The notes below the pieces were generated by a model. The model saw only the letters and a list, made by a program, of their open reading frames with translations, was not told where the DNA came from and did not search any database. The position numbers and the translations under genes were made by a program. Of a DNA stretch of 32,325 nt, positions 1 through 7,591 are shown one piece after another; the first letter of the stretch is position 1; every line of letters begins with the position of its first letter. This DNA is from Acidobacteriota bacterium (lineage in GTDB: Bacteria > Acidobacteriota > Terriglobia > Terriglobales > Acidobacteriaceae), in assembly GCA_031296115.1 (NCBI GenBank), contig JARLGI010000125.1, positions 1-32,325 on the forward strand. The letters are read 5' to 3'.

Positions 1-141
1 CTGCTGTTGGCGCAACCCCATCTCCATCCAGGCATAGACCTGCTGCCGGTTTTCGCCAAGAAAGTGGACTTCTTCGCTGGCCTGGAGAAACGCCGCGATC
101 CCTTTCAGACTCAACTTCTCTGCTTCGTGTACGCTGCTCAT
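1..141 (-). CDS. 5' end of an IS integrase/transposase, cut by the contig edge
   Basis: The first 47 codons of a gene running off the left edge. The N-terminus begins MSSVHEAEKLSLKGIAAF and continues with ASEEVHFLGENRQQVYAW. From memory this matches the N-terminus of integrase-catalytic-domain (rve, DDE) transposases common in Acidobacteria, which continue into a helix-turn-helix and then the DDE core; neither is visible here. The start is ATG at 141, with a GGAGG Shine-Dalgarno 5 nt upstream on the minus strand (147-151). Codons for the first 37 residues are identical to the plus-strand fragment at 32215-32325, so two copies of one element bracket the window. The family name rests on recognition of a short N-terminus; the repeat itself is seen directly. 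Confidence 0.6.
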   Translation of the reverse strand, partial: MSSVHEAEKLSLKGIAAFLQASEEVHFLGENRQQVYAWMEMGLRQQQ

Positions 142-226
142 CCATCCTCCGCATGCCTGCCTTCTTCAGGCTCATCCTGTGTTAGAAACTGATCCTTCCT
201 TCAGGCTCATCTTGTATTGGAAGAGA
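31..226 (-). repeat. Left copy of the contig-end inverted repeat, with upstream region of the IS
   Basis: Bases 31-141 are the exact reverse complement of 32215-32325, and 197-226 are the exact reverse complement of 32185-32214. The 55 bp between (142-196) are absent from the right copy. Within the left copy, a 17-bp direct repeat with one mismatch (CTTCAGGCTCATCyTGT) occurs at 164-180 and 199-215. Similarity stops at 227, so the IS end probably lies near there. Confidence 0.85.
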
Positions 227-264
227 CTCTAGCGCGACAACCTTTCGCCCGTCGGCTACACTGA

Positions 265-651
265 ATGCTCACGCAAATGGTTGAGCTATCAATTTCGGGC
301 GGCAATCTCGAGTTGCGAGTCCGGGGCGCCGACAAGCTCTGGGCCCTGAAGAGTTCCCTCGAAATCCCAATGCGGCACATTACCGGCATCCGCGCCGATC
401 CAAGCGTCGCTCACGGCTGGTGGCATGGCATAAGACTGCCGGGGACTAATATCCCCGGAGTGCTGACCGCCGGGACGTTTTATCAGCACGGCAAGCGGGT
501 CTTTTGGGATGTTCACCATCCCGAGAACACCGTGGTCATTGAGTTGCGGGATGAACGCTACGATGAGCTGATCGTGGAAGTCGCGGACCCGCAATGGGCG
601 GTCGAACAGGTCACGGCAGCGCTGCCGGACAGCAACCGGACGACATCGTAG
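265..651 (+). CDS. Small PH-like-domain hypothetical protein
   Basis: A 128-residue soluble protein with no signal peptide or membrane segment. It is rich in predicted beta strands (ELRVRGADKLWAL, RVFWDVHHPENTVVIEL) followed by a C-terminal helix (DPQWAVEQVTAAL), a pattern like bacterial pleckstrin-homology-type domains. No function can be assigned. Two starts are possible: ATG 265 and ATG 277 (MVELSISG). A TACACT -10-like box at 257-262 makes ATG 277, with a very short leader, at least as likely. Its TAG stop lies inside the probable -10 box of accD, 18 bp before the accD start. Confidence 0.6.
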   Translation: MLTQMVELSISGGNLELRVRGADKLWALKSSLEIPMRHITGIRADPSVAHGWWHGIRLPGTNIPGVLTAGTFYQHGKRVFWDVHHPENTVVIELRDERYDELIVEVADPQWAVEQVTAALPDSNRTTS

Positions 652-654
652 AAT
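649..654 (+). promoter_or_regulatory. Probable accD -10 box overlapping the upstream stop codon
   Basis: TAGAAT lies 15 nt before the accD ATG; its first three bases are the stop codon of the preceding gene. No convincing -35 box is visible, so this is a weak call. Confidence 0.35.
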
Positions 655-669
655 ACAGAGATTACTCCT

Positions 670-1521
670 ATGGCATGGTTCAAGCGGGAACCCGTCGGCC
701 TCGATACCTCGGGCGAGAAGCGCGTCAAAACCGAAGGCCTCTGGGTCAAGTGCGACCAGTGTCGCCAGATCATCTGGAAGAAGGACCTCGACCAGAATTT
801 CAACGTCTGCCCCAAGTGCGACCGCCATTTCCGCATTGACGCGCGCTCCCGCATCTCCTATCTCGTCGACGACGGGCACTACGAGATCGAAGACAACGAC
901 ATTGCCTCCAACGATCCCCTCAAGTTCACCGACCTGAAACCTTATGCCGAGCGCCTGAAACGTTCGCAACGCGACACCGGGCTGAACGACGCCATCATCA
1001 ACGCTCGCGGCAAGCTGAACGGCAAGCCGGTAATCATCAGCGCGATGGAGTATTCCTTCATCGGCGGCTCCATGGGCGCGGTCGTGGGTGAGACCATCAC
1101 CCGCGCGGTCGAGAAGGCCACCGCGGAAAAGATCCCGCTCGTCATCGTCTCGGCCTCCGGTGGGGCCCGCATGATGGAGGGCGTAGTCAGCCTGATGCAA
1201 TTGGCGAAGATTGCCGCTGCGCTGGCCCGCATGGACGACGCCAAGGTCCCTTACATCTCTCTGATCACCGACCCCACCACCGGCGGCACGACGGCCTCGT
1301 TCGCCATGCTGGGCGATCTGAACATTGCCGAGCCCGGCGCTCTTATCGGCTTTGCCGGCCCGCGCGTAATCGAGCAAACCATCCGCCAGAAGCTGCCCGA
1401 AGGATTTCAGCGCAGCGAGTTCCTCCTACAGCACGGCATGCTCGATGCCGTCGTCCACCGCCGCGACATGAAGAGCTACATCTCGCGGGCGCTGGATTTC
1501 ATGGCCGTTCCCGCGCAGTAG
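670..1521 (+). CDS. accD: Acetyl-CoA carboxylase carboxyltransferase subunit beta
   Basis: The beta half of the carboxyltransferase of bacterial acetyl-CoA carboxylase. With AccA it moves the carboxyl group from biotin-BCCP to acetyl-CoA, giving malonyl-CoA for fatty acid synthesis; it is cytosolic. The N-terminal zinc ribbon is intact (Cys28, Cys31, Cys47, Cys50). The crotonase-like carboxyltransferase core follows, with SGGARMMEG at 163-171 and DPTTGG at 201-206. At 283 residues it is normal for the family. No Shine-Dalgarno precedes ATG 670. accA, accB and accC are not in the window. Confidence 0.96.
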   Translation: MAWFKREPVGLDTSGEKRVKTEGLWVKCDQCRQIIWKKDLDQNFNVCPKCDRHFRIDARSRISYLVDDGHYEIEDNDIASNDPLKFTDLKPYAERLKRSQRDTGLNDAIINARGKLNGKPVIISAMEYSFIGGSMGAVVGETITRAVEKATAEKIPLVIVSASGGARMMEGVVSLMQLAKIAAALARMDDAKVPYISLITDPTTGGTTASFAMLGDLNIAEPGALIGFAGPRVIEQTIRQKLPEGFQRSEFLLQHGMLDAVVHRRDMKSYISRALDFMAVPAQ

Positions 1522-1580
1522 GGTTTGTCCATTCAATCCGCGTCTCAACGTAAGCAACACCTGTTTGCGTGACCCGGTCG

Positions 1581-1586
1581 TACAAT
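1581..1586 (+). promoter_or_regulatory. -10 box for a probably leaderless mRNA (MDR gene)
   Basis: TACAAT ends 7 nt before ATG 1594. A transcript from this box would begin at or next to the start codon, and no Shine-Dalgarno is present, so the message is probably leaderless. Confidence 0.5.
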
Positions 1587-1593
1587 CGGTGCA

Positions 1594-2574
1594 ATGAAAG
1601 CTGTCGTCGTCACCCGTCCCGGTGGTCCCGAAGTCCTGCAAGTGCAGGACATGCCCGAACCCCATGCCAAGCCCGGCGAAGTGGTAGTGCGGGTCGAAGC
1701 GGTCGGCATCAACTTTGCTGACACGATGTCAACCCACGGAACTTACCCGGGGACACCGCAGCCACCATTCATCAGCGGACGCGAATTTGCCGGAGTGGTC
1801 GAGGACAGCGGCGTGCGGGTGATGGGCTATACCCAGTACGGCGCCGCAGCCGAGAAGAATGCCATCAAAGAGAAACTTCTTTGGCCGCAGCCCAAAGGCT
1901 GGACTTCGGTGCAATCGGCGGCGTTCCCTGTTATCTTCCTAACCGCATATCTCGCCTATTGGAAAGCGGGAATGACCTCTGATGCCATGGAGCCGATCCT
2001 GTGGCCCGCTGAGCATAAGAAGCGAGTCCTGATTCATGCCGCCGCTGGAGGCGTGGGCACGGCCGCGATTCAGATCGGAAAACTGCTGGGCGTTGAGACC
2101 TACGGGACCTCTTCGTCGGAAGAGAAGCTGGATCGCGTAAAACAGCTCGGCCTCGACCACGGTATCAACTACCGCGAGGTTGACTACGAAAAGCGGGTGC
2201 TGGAGCTCACCAACGGCGAAGGCGTGGATGCCGTTTTCGAGATGCTGGGTGGCGAACATACGGCCAAGAGCCTGCGCTGCTGCCGGTCATTCGGCCGGGT
2301 CATCATTTATGGAACCGCTACAGGACAGCGCCAGCAGTTCGATGCCGGAGTGATGATGGGAAAAAGCCTGAGCGCGCATGGCCTGTGGCTGAGCGTGCTC
2401 TCAAAGGACAGCGAACTCATCCAGCGCTGCCTCCACGCAATGCAACCATGGATCGAGCAAGGCCATCTGCATCCTGAGATCGGGCATGTACTGCCCATGG
2501 AGCAGGCGGGCGAGGCCCACCGTCTCCTGTTGCAGCGCGCCAACTACGGAAAGATTGTGCTGACCATAGGATGA
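1594..2574 (+). CDS. Quinone-oxidoreductase-like MDR protein (zinc-free, NADPH)
   Basis: A 326-residue medium-chain dehydrogenase/reductase. The N-terminal GroES-like domain (MKAVVVTRPGGPEVLQ, VGINFADTM) is followed by a Rossmann domain with the nucleotide-binding motif AAAGGVGTAA at 149-158 and the downstream AVFEMLGG and GRVIIYGTATG segments. The Cys/His ligands of zinc alcohol dehydrogenases are absent, as in the quinone oxidoreductase (Qor) branch, which reduces quinones or enones with NADPH. The true substrate cannot be read from sequence. The last codons overlap tspO by ATGA, so the two are probably co-translated. Confidence 0.85.
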   Translation: MKAVVVTRPGGPEVLQVQDMPEPHAKPGEVVVRVEAVGINFADTMSTHGTYPGTPQPPFISGREFAGVVEDSGVRVMGYTQYGAAAEKNAIKEKLLWPQPKGWTSVQSAAFPVIFLTAYLAYWKAGMTSDAMEPILWPAEHKKRVLIHAAAGGVGTAAIQIGKLLGVETYGTSSSEEKLDRVKQLGLDHGINYREVDYEKRVLELTNGEGVDAVFEMLGGEHTAKSLRCCRSFGRVIIYGTATGQRQQFDAGVMMGKSLSAHGLWLSVLSKDSELIQRCLHAMQPWIEQGHLHPEIGHVLPMEQAGEAHRLLLQRANYGKIVLTIG

Positions 2575-3047
2575 ACACAAAATCGGCGCTCATGCTGCTT
2601 GCGTTTCTCGCTATCTGCCTGGCTGCGGGTGGACTGGGCAGCTTCTTCACCGCTAACAGTGTCCGCACCTGGTACCCTCAACTCCGCAAACCGGCCGGCA
2701 CTCCGCCCAGCTGGGTCTTTGGCCCAGTATGGACGACGCTTTACGTACTAATGGCAGTCGCGGCCTGGCTCATCTGGCGCGAGTACGGTTGGGGGGCCCG
2801 CTCGGCGCTGCTGTTTTTCTTCGCGCAACTCGCACTCAACCTCGCTTGGTCCGGCATCTTCTTCGGTTCGCGGCTGCCGGGAATCGCCTTCTTCGAAATT
2901 GTGGTTCTCTGGCTGGCGATTGCGTTCACTGCCATCGTCTTCTATTGGTTGAAGCCCGTCGCAGCCTATCTGCTGGTTCCCTACCTGATGTGGGTGACGT
3001 ATGCCAGCTACCTCAATTTCGGCCTCTGGCGGCTGAATCGTGAGTGA
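2571..3047 (+). CDS. tspO: TspO/MBR family membrane protein
   Basis: A 158-residue protein with five hydrophobic segments. It carries the tryptophan-rich signatures of the TspO/peripheral benzodiazepine receptor family: PSWVFGPVWTTLY at about 46-58, NLAWSGIFFG near 94 and WVTYASYLNFGLW near the C-terminus. Members are inner-membrane proteins that bind porphyrins and related tetrapyrroles and modulate stress responses; the exact role varies by species. The start ATG overlaps the stop of the upstream MDR gene by 4 bp, indicating translational coupling. Confidence 0.92.
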   Translation: MNTKSALMLLAFLAICLAAGGLGSFFTANSVRTWYPQLRKPAGTPPSWVFGPVWTTLYVLMAVAAWLIWREYGWGARSALLFFFAQLALNLAWSGIFFGSRLPGIAFFEIVVLWLAIAFTAIVFYWLKPVAAYLLVPYLMWVTYASYLNFGLWRLNRE

Positions 3048-3101
3048 CGCCTTGTAATGGCCGCGCAACCATGAGCGCGCAGCAGGATGCTACGCTGTCG
3101 T

Positions 3102-3380
3102 ATGAACTTTGTGTCCCTAGTAGGTTTCTCGGCCGGCGCGTTGTGCACGCTGGCCTATCTTCCGCAGGCGCTGCGCTCGTTTCGCACAAAGTCCGTGGGC
3201 GACATTTCGCTGACGATGCTGAATGTCGGCCTGCTGTTGTGGGTGACCTACGGATTCATGCTGCACTCGCTTCCGCTTATCCTGCCCAATGCCGTGACGT
3301 TTCTATTGGCTTTGCCACTGCTCATCATGAAGCTGCGCTTCCGCGAGCAAGCGCCGGCGACGGACGAAGCCGGTTCCTAG
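3102..3380 (+). CDS. SemiSWEET (PQ-loop) transporter
   Basis: A 92-residue protein with three membrane helices and the PQ-loop motif YLPQ (19-22) followed by FRTKSVGDIS, typical of bacterial SemiSWEET sugar transporters, which work as homodimers. A longer reading from ATG 3087 adds only MLRCR; ATG 3102 (MNFVSLVGF) fits the family better and sits 5 nt after a TACGCT -10-like box (3091-3096), another probable leaderless start. The stop codon overlaps that of the convergent permease gene by 4 bp (CTAG, 3377-3380). The sugar transported cannot be predicted. Confidence 0.85.
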   Translation: MNFVSLVGFSAGALCTLAYLPQALRSFRTKSVGDISLTMLNVGLLLWVTYGFMLHSLPLILPNAVTFLLALPLLIMKLRFREQAPATDEAGS

Positions 3381-4153
3381 CTCCAAATCTGCTTAGCGAA
3401 GAAATAGGCCGAAAGAATGAACCCGATGGCGATCACGATGGCGCGCACGTGTCCCGCCTTGGTCTTCTGCGCGAAGTACGCGCCGAAGTAACCGCCCAGC
3501 ATCGAAGCCACGATCATCAGAATAGTCTCCGGCCAATAGACCGCGTGCGAAACCACGAAGAGAATCATGGCCACGCCGTTGGAGACGGTTGTCAGCCATG
3601 CCTTGAGCGCGTTCATGGTATGGATCTGGTCCATGCCGAGCAACGCCAGCATGGCGAGGATGAGAATGCCCGCTCCCGCGCCGAAGTATCCGATGTAGAA
3701 CGCGATGAACATCTGGATGAAGACACCGCGTCCGGTCGCGAACTCGGCATGTTCGTGATGCACGGTCCGGCTCCGGACCCAGCGCGAAACAGGGCCGCTC
3801 ATCATGAAGATGAGAGTCGCAATGAGCAGCAGCCATGGCACCAAGCGCATGAAGGTCGCTTGCGGCGTCTTCAGCAGAACGTAGGCGCCGACCAGGCCTC
3901 CGATGACGCCCGTGACCGTCAGCGGAACCACGGCGCGCCGGGAAATATGCTGCAATTCTTTCCTGTAGGCCCAGATGCTGGCCGGTTGACCGGGCCAGAG
4001 CGCAACTGTATTGGTGGCATTCGCGTTGACCGGCGGGATTCCGACGAGCAGGAGCGCCGGGAAGGAAACGAAGCTTCCACCTCCCGCAACCGAGTTGATG
4101 GCTCCCGCGATCAGTGCCGCGCAAAACAGGAAGATGCCGTGGCTGAGATTCAT
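3377..4153 (-). CDS. TauE/SafE (TSUP) family membrane permease
   Basis: A 258-residue integral membrane protein with about eight hydrophobic segments and the duplicated TSUP pattern. The first half opens with GAINSVAGGGSFVSFPALL and NATNTVALWPGQ; the second half has FYIGYFGAGAGILILAML with NALKAWLTTVSNG. The family exports sulfite, sulfonates or other anions, and substrates are rarely predictable. An ATACTA/TAGTAT -10-like box lies 15 nt upstream of the start (4169-4174). The gene is convergent with the SemiSWEET gene, the two stop codons overlapping. Confidence 0.88.
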   Translation of the reverse strand: MNLSHGIFLFCAALIAGAINSVAGGGSFVSFPALLLVGIPPVNANATNTVALWPGQPASIWAYRKELQHISRRAVVPLTVTGVIGGLVGAYVLLKTPQATFMRLVPWLLLIATLIFMMSGPVSRWVRSRTVHHEHAEFATGRGVFIQMFIAFYIGYFGAGAGILILAMLALLGMDQIHTMNALKAWLTTVSNGVAMILFVVSHAVYWPETILMIVASMLGGYFGAYFAQKTKAGHVRAIVIAIGFILSAYFFAKQIWS

Positions 4154-4394
4154 GAGCGAAGAAAGCCGATACTACCAGACCGCGACTGTACTGGTGCATA
4201 CTGGACAATGGCATTTTCTCGTGCCCTTTGCATGCCACCCGAATCCATACAAGCACTTCCGTGGATAATTTACTCGCCGATGGGATTCCCATTATGGCAC
4301 CTTTCCGCAGCCGGGGAGTGTTCCGCAGCCGCATGGACAGCGGACCCCGCGACTCTACCTGTGGAAAAACCCGCATAAAATCAAGCGAAAATGC

Positions 4395-4466
4395 TTTCCA
4401 CTCGCAACCGATTGATATAAGATATGCACCAGTTGAGCATTTTGATTGCTCCAACCTTCAAGGAGG
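4395..4466 (+). promoter_or_regulatory. HU promoter and Shine-Dalgarno
   Basis: A -35-like TTTCCA (4395-4400) is separated by 17 bp from a -10 TAAGAT (4418-4423). AGGAGG at 4461-4466 lies 8 nt before ATG 4475 and fixes that start over the upstream in-frame ATG 4424. Confidence 0.55.
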
Positions 4467-4474
4467 ATTTCTAC

Positions 4475-4768
4475 ATGGCAACAGGTATGACCAAGACCCA
4501 ACTCGTCCGCCACATGGCCGAGAAGAATGAAATGAACAACAAACAGGCCGCCGCGTTTCTCGAGTCGCTCGCCGACGTAGCGATCAAGGAAACCAAGAAG
4601 AACGGCCTATTCGTATTGCCGGGTCTGGGCCGTCTCGTGAAGTCGAACCGCAAAGCGCGTATGGGCCGCAACCCCCAAACTGGTGAAGCCATCAAGATTG
4701 CTGCCAAGACCGTGGTGAAATTCCGCGTAGCCAAGGCCGCCAAAGACGCGATCGCACCCAAGAAGTAA
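4475..4768 (+). CDS. HU-family histone-like DNA-binding protein
   Basis: A 97-residue nucleoid protein. The helical N-terminus (MTKTQLVRHMAEKNEM, NKQAAAFLESLADVA) is followed by the beta-arm region of the family (FVLPGLGRLVKSNRKARMGRNPQTGEAIKI), including the RNPQTG turn at the arm tip, and then VKFRVAKAAKDAI. HU dimers bend and package DNA without strong sequence preference. A strong Shine-Dalgarno, a recognisable promoter and its own intrinsic terminator show a single-gene, highly expressed unit. The family has several paralogue names (hupA, hupB), so no symbol is given. Confidence 0.95.
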   Translation: MATGMTKTQLVRHMAEKNEMNNKQAAAFLESLADVAIKETKKNGLFVLPGLGRLVKSNRKARMGRNPQTGEAIKIAAKTVVKFRVAKAAKDAIAPKK

Positions 4769-4788
4769 CTGTACTTTTCTTCAGCACG

Positions 4789-4811
4789 GGCCGGCTGCGA
4801 GCCGGCCTTTT
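4789..4811. terminator. Intrinsic terminator after HU, probably bidirectional
   Basis: A perfect 7-bp stem GGCCGGC / GCCGGCC with loop TGCGA, followed by TTTT. It sits between the HU stop and the stop of the convergent rsmB at 4816. Confidence 0.8.
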
Positions 4812-4815
4812 GCTA

Positions 4816-6126
4816 TTAGAGGCGCTCGATAATCGCCGTAAAAAAACCGTCACACGGATGAACGCCAGGCATCGTGCGCAAGTATTTCCCGCTGAGCAGA
4901 GAACCCACATCGCTCAGCACCAGTTCACCGCTTTCTCGCAGACTCTCTAACTCCTCGCGGCAGTCACGCAGCCGAAATTCCGGCGAGGAACCAAGCACGT
5001 CTTCCACCACGGCCTCGTTCTCTTCGCGCTCCAGTGAACAAGTGGAATAAACCGCTCGACCGCCTGGCGCAAGATGCTCGAGCGCGGCAGTGAGAATTCC
5101 CGCCTGCTTGGCATGTAAGTCAGTAAGGTCGCTGGCCTTCAGCCGCCACTTGATCTCGGGATTGCGCGCCAAGGTTCCTGTTCCAGAACACGGCACGTCG
5201 GCCAGAACGCGATCGAAACCTTCGCTGAAAGGAAGCTGCAGCGCATCGGCTTGAATGACCTGGACATTCACAGCGCGCACTCGCTTGCGCAGCAGTTCAA
5301 CGCGATGGGGATGCAATTCGGCGGCAATGATCTCCGCGGCCGGGTTGCGTGCCGCCAGTGCAGCGGTTTTTCCACCCGGCGCGGCGCAGCAATCGAGCAG
5401 ACGCCTCCCTTTCCCGACCAGCGCAGCTACCAGTTGCGAGGCTTCGTCTTGTATGAAGACACGGCCGTCGCGGAAAGCCTGGGTCGCTGTGACATCGCCG
5501 GCAACCACGACTCGCGCGCTGGCCAGCAAAGTTCCCGGCGCAAGCTGAATGCCAGCGCCTTGAAGTTCCTGCTCAACTTCCGGAGCGTCGACCCGAATGG
5601 TCGTGGCTGGGATCCGCTGGTCAAATGCGCAGATGGCGCGCGCGTTATCCTCGCCGAATTGCCTTATCCAACGCTCAACCAACCACGGCGGATGAGCGAA
5701 TTTATCCGCTACAGATAAGTCTTCGGGCAGCGATGCAGAACTCGACACGATTTTGCGCAGAACAGCGTTGGCAAAGGGCGCTGCCGAATGCTTCTTCGCC
5801 CGCTTTACCAACTCGACACTCTCGTTGATAGCCGCACGCGCCGGAACACGATCCAGAAACTGCAACTGGTAAACGCCCATGCGAAGCGCGTTCAGCACCT
5901 CGACATCCAACTTCGTAAGCGGACGGCCGGCAGCCAACATGATTGCCTCGTCCAGCCGCGAGCGCCATCGCAACACGCCCATGACCAACTCGGTGGCTAG
6001 TGACCGATCAGCGACACCTAGTTTGTTGAGGCGTTCGGAATGCAGTAGTTCGCTGGCATAGGCGTTTTGTTGGTCTACGCGCAGCAGGATGTCGTAGGCA
6101 GCGGCACGTGCTGGAGAGAGAGGCAT
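4816..6126 (-). CDS. rsmB: 16S rRNA (cytosine-967-C5)-methyltransferase RsmB
   Basis: A 436-residue SAM-dependent methyltransferase that modifies C967 of 16S rRNA. The N-terminal NusB-like RNA-binding domain spans about 1-135 (RAAAYDILLRVDQQNAYASE, ARAAINESVELVKRAKK). The catalytic Rossmann domain has the SAM motif CCAAPGGKT at 246-254, PCSGTG at 312-317 with Cys313, and STCS at 361-364 with catalytic Cys363. Length and motif order are normal. It is the last gene of aroC-def-fmt-rsmB and starts 3 bp after fmt; the fmt-rsmB pairing is widespread in bacteria. Confidence 0.95.
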   Translation of the reverse strand: MPLSPARAAAYDILLRVDQQNAYASELLHSERLNKLGVADRSLATELVMGVLRWRSRLDEAIMLAAGRPLTKLDVEVLNALRMGVYQLQFLDRVPARAAINESVELVKRAKKHSAAPFANAVLRKIVSSSASLPEDLSVADKFAHPPWLVERWIRQFGEDNARAICAFDQRIPATTIRVDAPEVEQELQGAGIQLAPGTLLASARVVVAGDVTATQAFRDGRVFIQDEASQLVAALVGKGRRLLDCCAAPGGKTAALAARNPAAEIIAAELHPHRVELLRKRVRAVNVQVIQADALQLPFSEGFDRVLADVPCSGTGTLARNPEIKWRLKASDLTDLHAKQAGILTAALEHLAPGGRAVYSTCSLEREENEAVVEDVLGSSPEFRLRDCREELESLRESGELVLSDVGSLLSGKYLRTMPGVHPCDGFFTAIIERL

Positions 6127-6129
6127 CGG

Positions 6130-7074
6130 CTAAGCTGGCGAGCCCAGCACCTCGTCTGCCCGAGGCCGATAGCCGTTGATGAAATCGCGGGCGCTCATCC
6201 GCTTCTTGCCCTCGATCTGCAGTTCATGCACTTCGAGAGCGGTGTTATGTGAGAAGCCAAGCAACAGACGTTCATGCTCGGTTGCAAAATGCGCGGGCGC
6301 TACATCGGCGGCGCCGGAGGTCAGCATCGCAGCATGCAGATGCAGCATCTTGCCCCGAAAGCTGGTAAATGCTCCCGGCCAGGGTTGGAAGCCGCGCAAG
6401 CGGTTCCACGCGTCCACGGCTGGCCGTGCGAAGTCGATCAGTCCATCCTCGCGCTTCAGAATGGGCGCCAGCGTCGCCTGGCTGTCATCTTGCGGACGAG
6501 GTGTAACGGCGCCGCTCTTGAGCCCGGCCAGAGTCGCAATCATCACTTCTGCACCGGTTTGGGCGAGGCGAGGAGCCAGCGTCAGAGCGGTGTCCTCCGG
6601 CTTGATACGCTCTTCCGCTTGCAGCAGGATGTCGCCGGTGTCGAGCCCGGCCTTGATGCGCATCGTGGTGATTCCAGTGACGGTCTCGCCCATCGCGATG
6701 GCCCACTGAATCGGCGCGGCGCCGCGATACTTCGGCAGCAGCGAAGCGTGCAGATTAATGTTGCCCAGTTTGGGAAGGTCAATCATCCACTGCGGAATAA
6801 TGCGCCCGTAACCGACGACGACGATCGATTCCGGCGCAATGCTCTCCAGTTGCTCGCGGAATTCTTCGTTGTTCTTTATTTTTTCGGGTTGCGTCACCGG
6901 CAGGCCCAGCGCGACGGCTGCCCGCTTCACCGGCGATGCCGCCAACTCCATGCCGCGTCCGCTCGGGCGGTCCGGTTGGGTAGCCACCAGTTTCACGCGG
7001 AAGCCTGAAGCGACCAGCTTTTCGAGTGTGGGAACGGCGAAGGGCGGAGTTCCGCAGAACACCACGTCCATCAT
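6130..7074 (-). CDS. fmt: Methionyl-tRNA formyltransferase
   Basis: Transfers a formyl group from 10-formyl-tetrahydrofolate to methionyl-initiator tRNA, making the fMet-tRNA used to begin translation. The 314-residue protein has the N-terminal formyltransferase fold (VVFCGTPPFAVPTLEKL) and the catalytic segment NLHASLLPKYRGAAPIQWAI, with Asn107, His109 and Asp145 as the expected catalytic triad. A C-terminal OB-like domain follows (WNRLRGFQPWPGAFT onward). It starts 7 bp after def. Two adjacent ATGs (7074 and 7071) are possible starts. Confidence 0.96.
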   Translation of the reverse strand: MMDVVFCGTPPFAVPTLEKLVASGFRVKLVATQPDRPSGRGMELAASPVKRAAVALGLPVTQPEKIKNNEEFREQLESIAPESIVVVGYGRIIPQWMIDLPKLGNINLHASLLPKYRGAAPIQWAIAMGETVTGITTMRIKAGLDTGDILLQAEERIKPEDTALTLAPRLAQTGAEVMIATLAGLKSGAVTPRPQDDSQATLAPILKREDGLIDFARPAVDAWNRLRGFQPWPGAFTSFRGKMLHLHAAMLTSGAADVAPAHFATEHERLLLGFSHNTALEVHELQIEGKKRMSARDFINGYRPRADEVLGSPA

Positions 7075-7081
7075 CGCCTGG

Positions 7082-7591
7082 TTACCATTCGCCCTGCTTC
7101 ATCAGCTTGCGGATCTTGCGTTTGATAAGGTCCCGCTTCAAGGCGCTGACATGATGAATGTAGAGCTTGCCATTGAGATGGTCGGTCTCGTGCAGTAGCG
7201 CCCGCGCCAGCAACTCTTCGCCGCTGACTTCGATGGTCTTGCCGTGCAAGTCCTGCGCGCGCGCAGTGACCCGCTTGGGGCGCGTGACCTTTTCGCGAAA
7301 CTCGGGCAGGCTGAGGCAGCCTTCGTTGGAACTGATCCGTCCTTCCGTATGGACAATCTCAGGATTGACAAGCACGATCTTGGCGTTCGGGTCTTCTTTG
7401 AAGGTGACGTCGATGACGGCGATGCGCTTGCTGATGCCGATCTGCGGCGCCGCCAGGCCAACGCCGTGCGCTGCGTACATGCTCTCGAACATGTCGTCGG
7501 CCAGCTTGCGCAGCTCGTCGTCGAAATCTGTGACCGTGGCGGCCGGTTTCTCCAGAACTGGGTCGCCGAATTTCACGATGGGATAGATCAT
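7082..7591 (-). CDS. def: Peptide deformylase
   Basis: Removes the N-formyl group from nascent proteins. The 169-residue protein has all three family motifs: GVGLAAPQIG at 43-52, EGCLSLPEF from 90 with metal ligand Cys92, and HETDH at 134-138 with the two histidine ligands and catalytic glutamate. The start codon abuts the aroC stop with no gap, and fmt follows after 7 bp. Deformylase and formyltransferase act at opposite ends of the fMet cycle, hence the conserved pairing. Confidence 0.97.
   Translation of the reverse strand: MIYPIVKFGDPVLEKPAATVTDFDDELRKLADDMFESMYAAHGVGLAAPQIGISKRIAVIDVTFKEDPNAKIVLVNPEIVHTEGRISSNEGCLSLPEFREKVTRPKRVTARAQDLHGKTIEVSGEELLARALLHETDHLNGKLYIHHVSALKRDLIKRKIRKLMKQGEW

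Noticed and set aside
289..1377. A 362-codon ORF on the minus strand opposite accD
   Set aside because: It is the antisense shadow of accD and the PH-like gene; the product is rich in Arg, Asp, Gly and Val with no domain, typical of GC-rich antisense frames.
3044..4378. A 444-codon plus-strand ORF spanning SemiSWEET and the TauE/SafE gene
   Set aside because: It is antisense to a well-supported permease and out of frame with SemiSWEET; the product has shadow composition (His, Arg, Asp, Glu).
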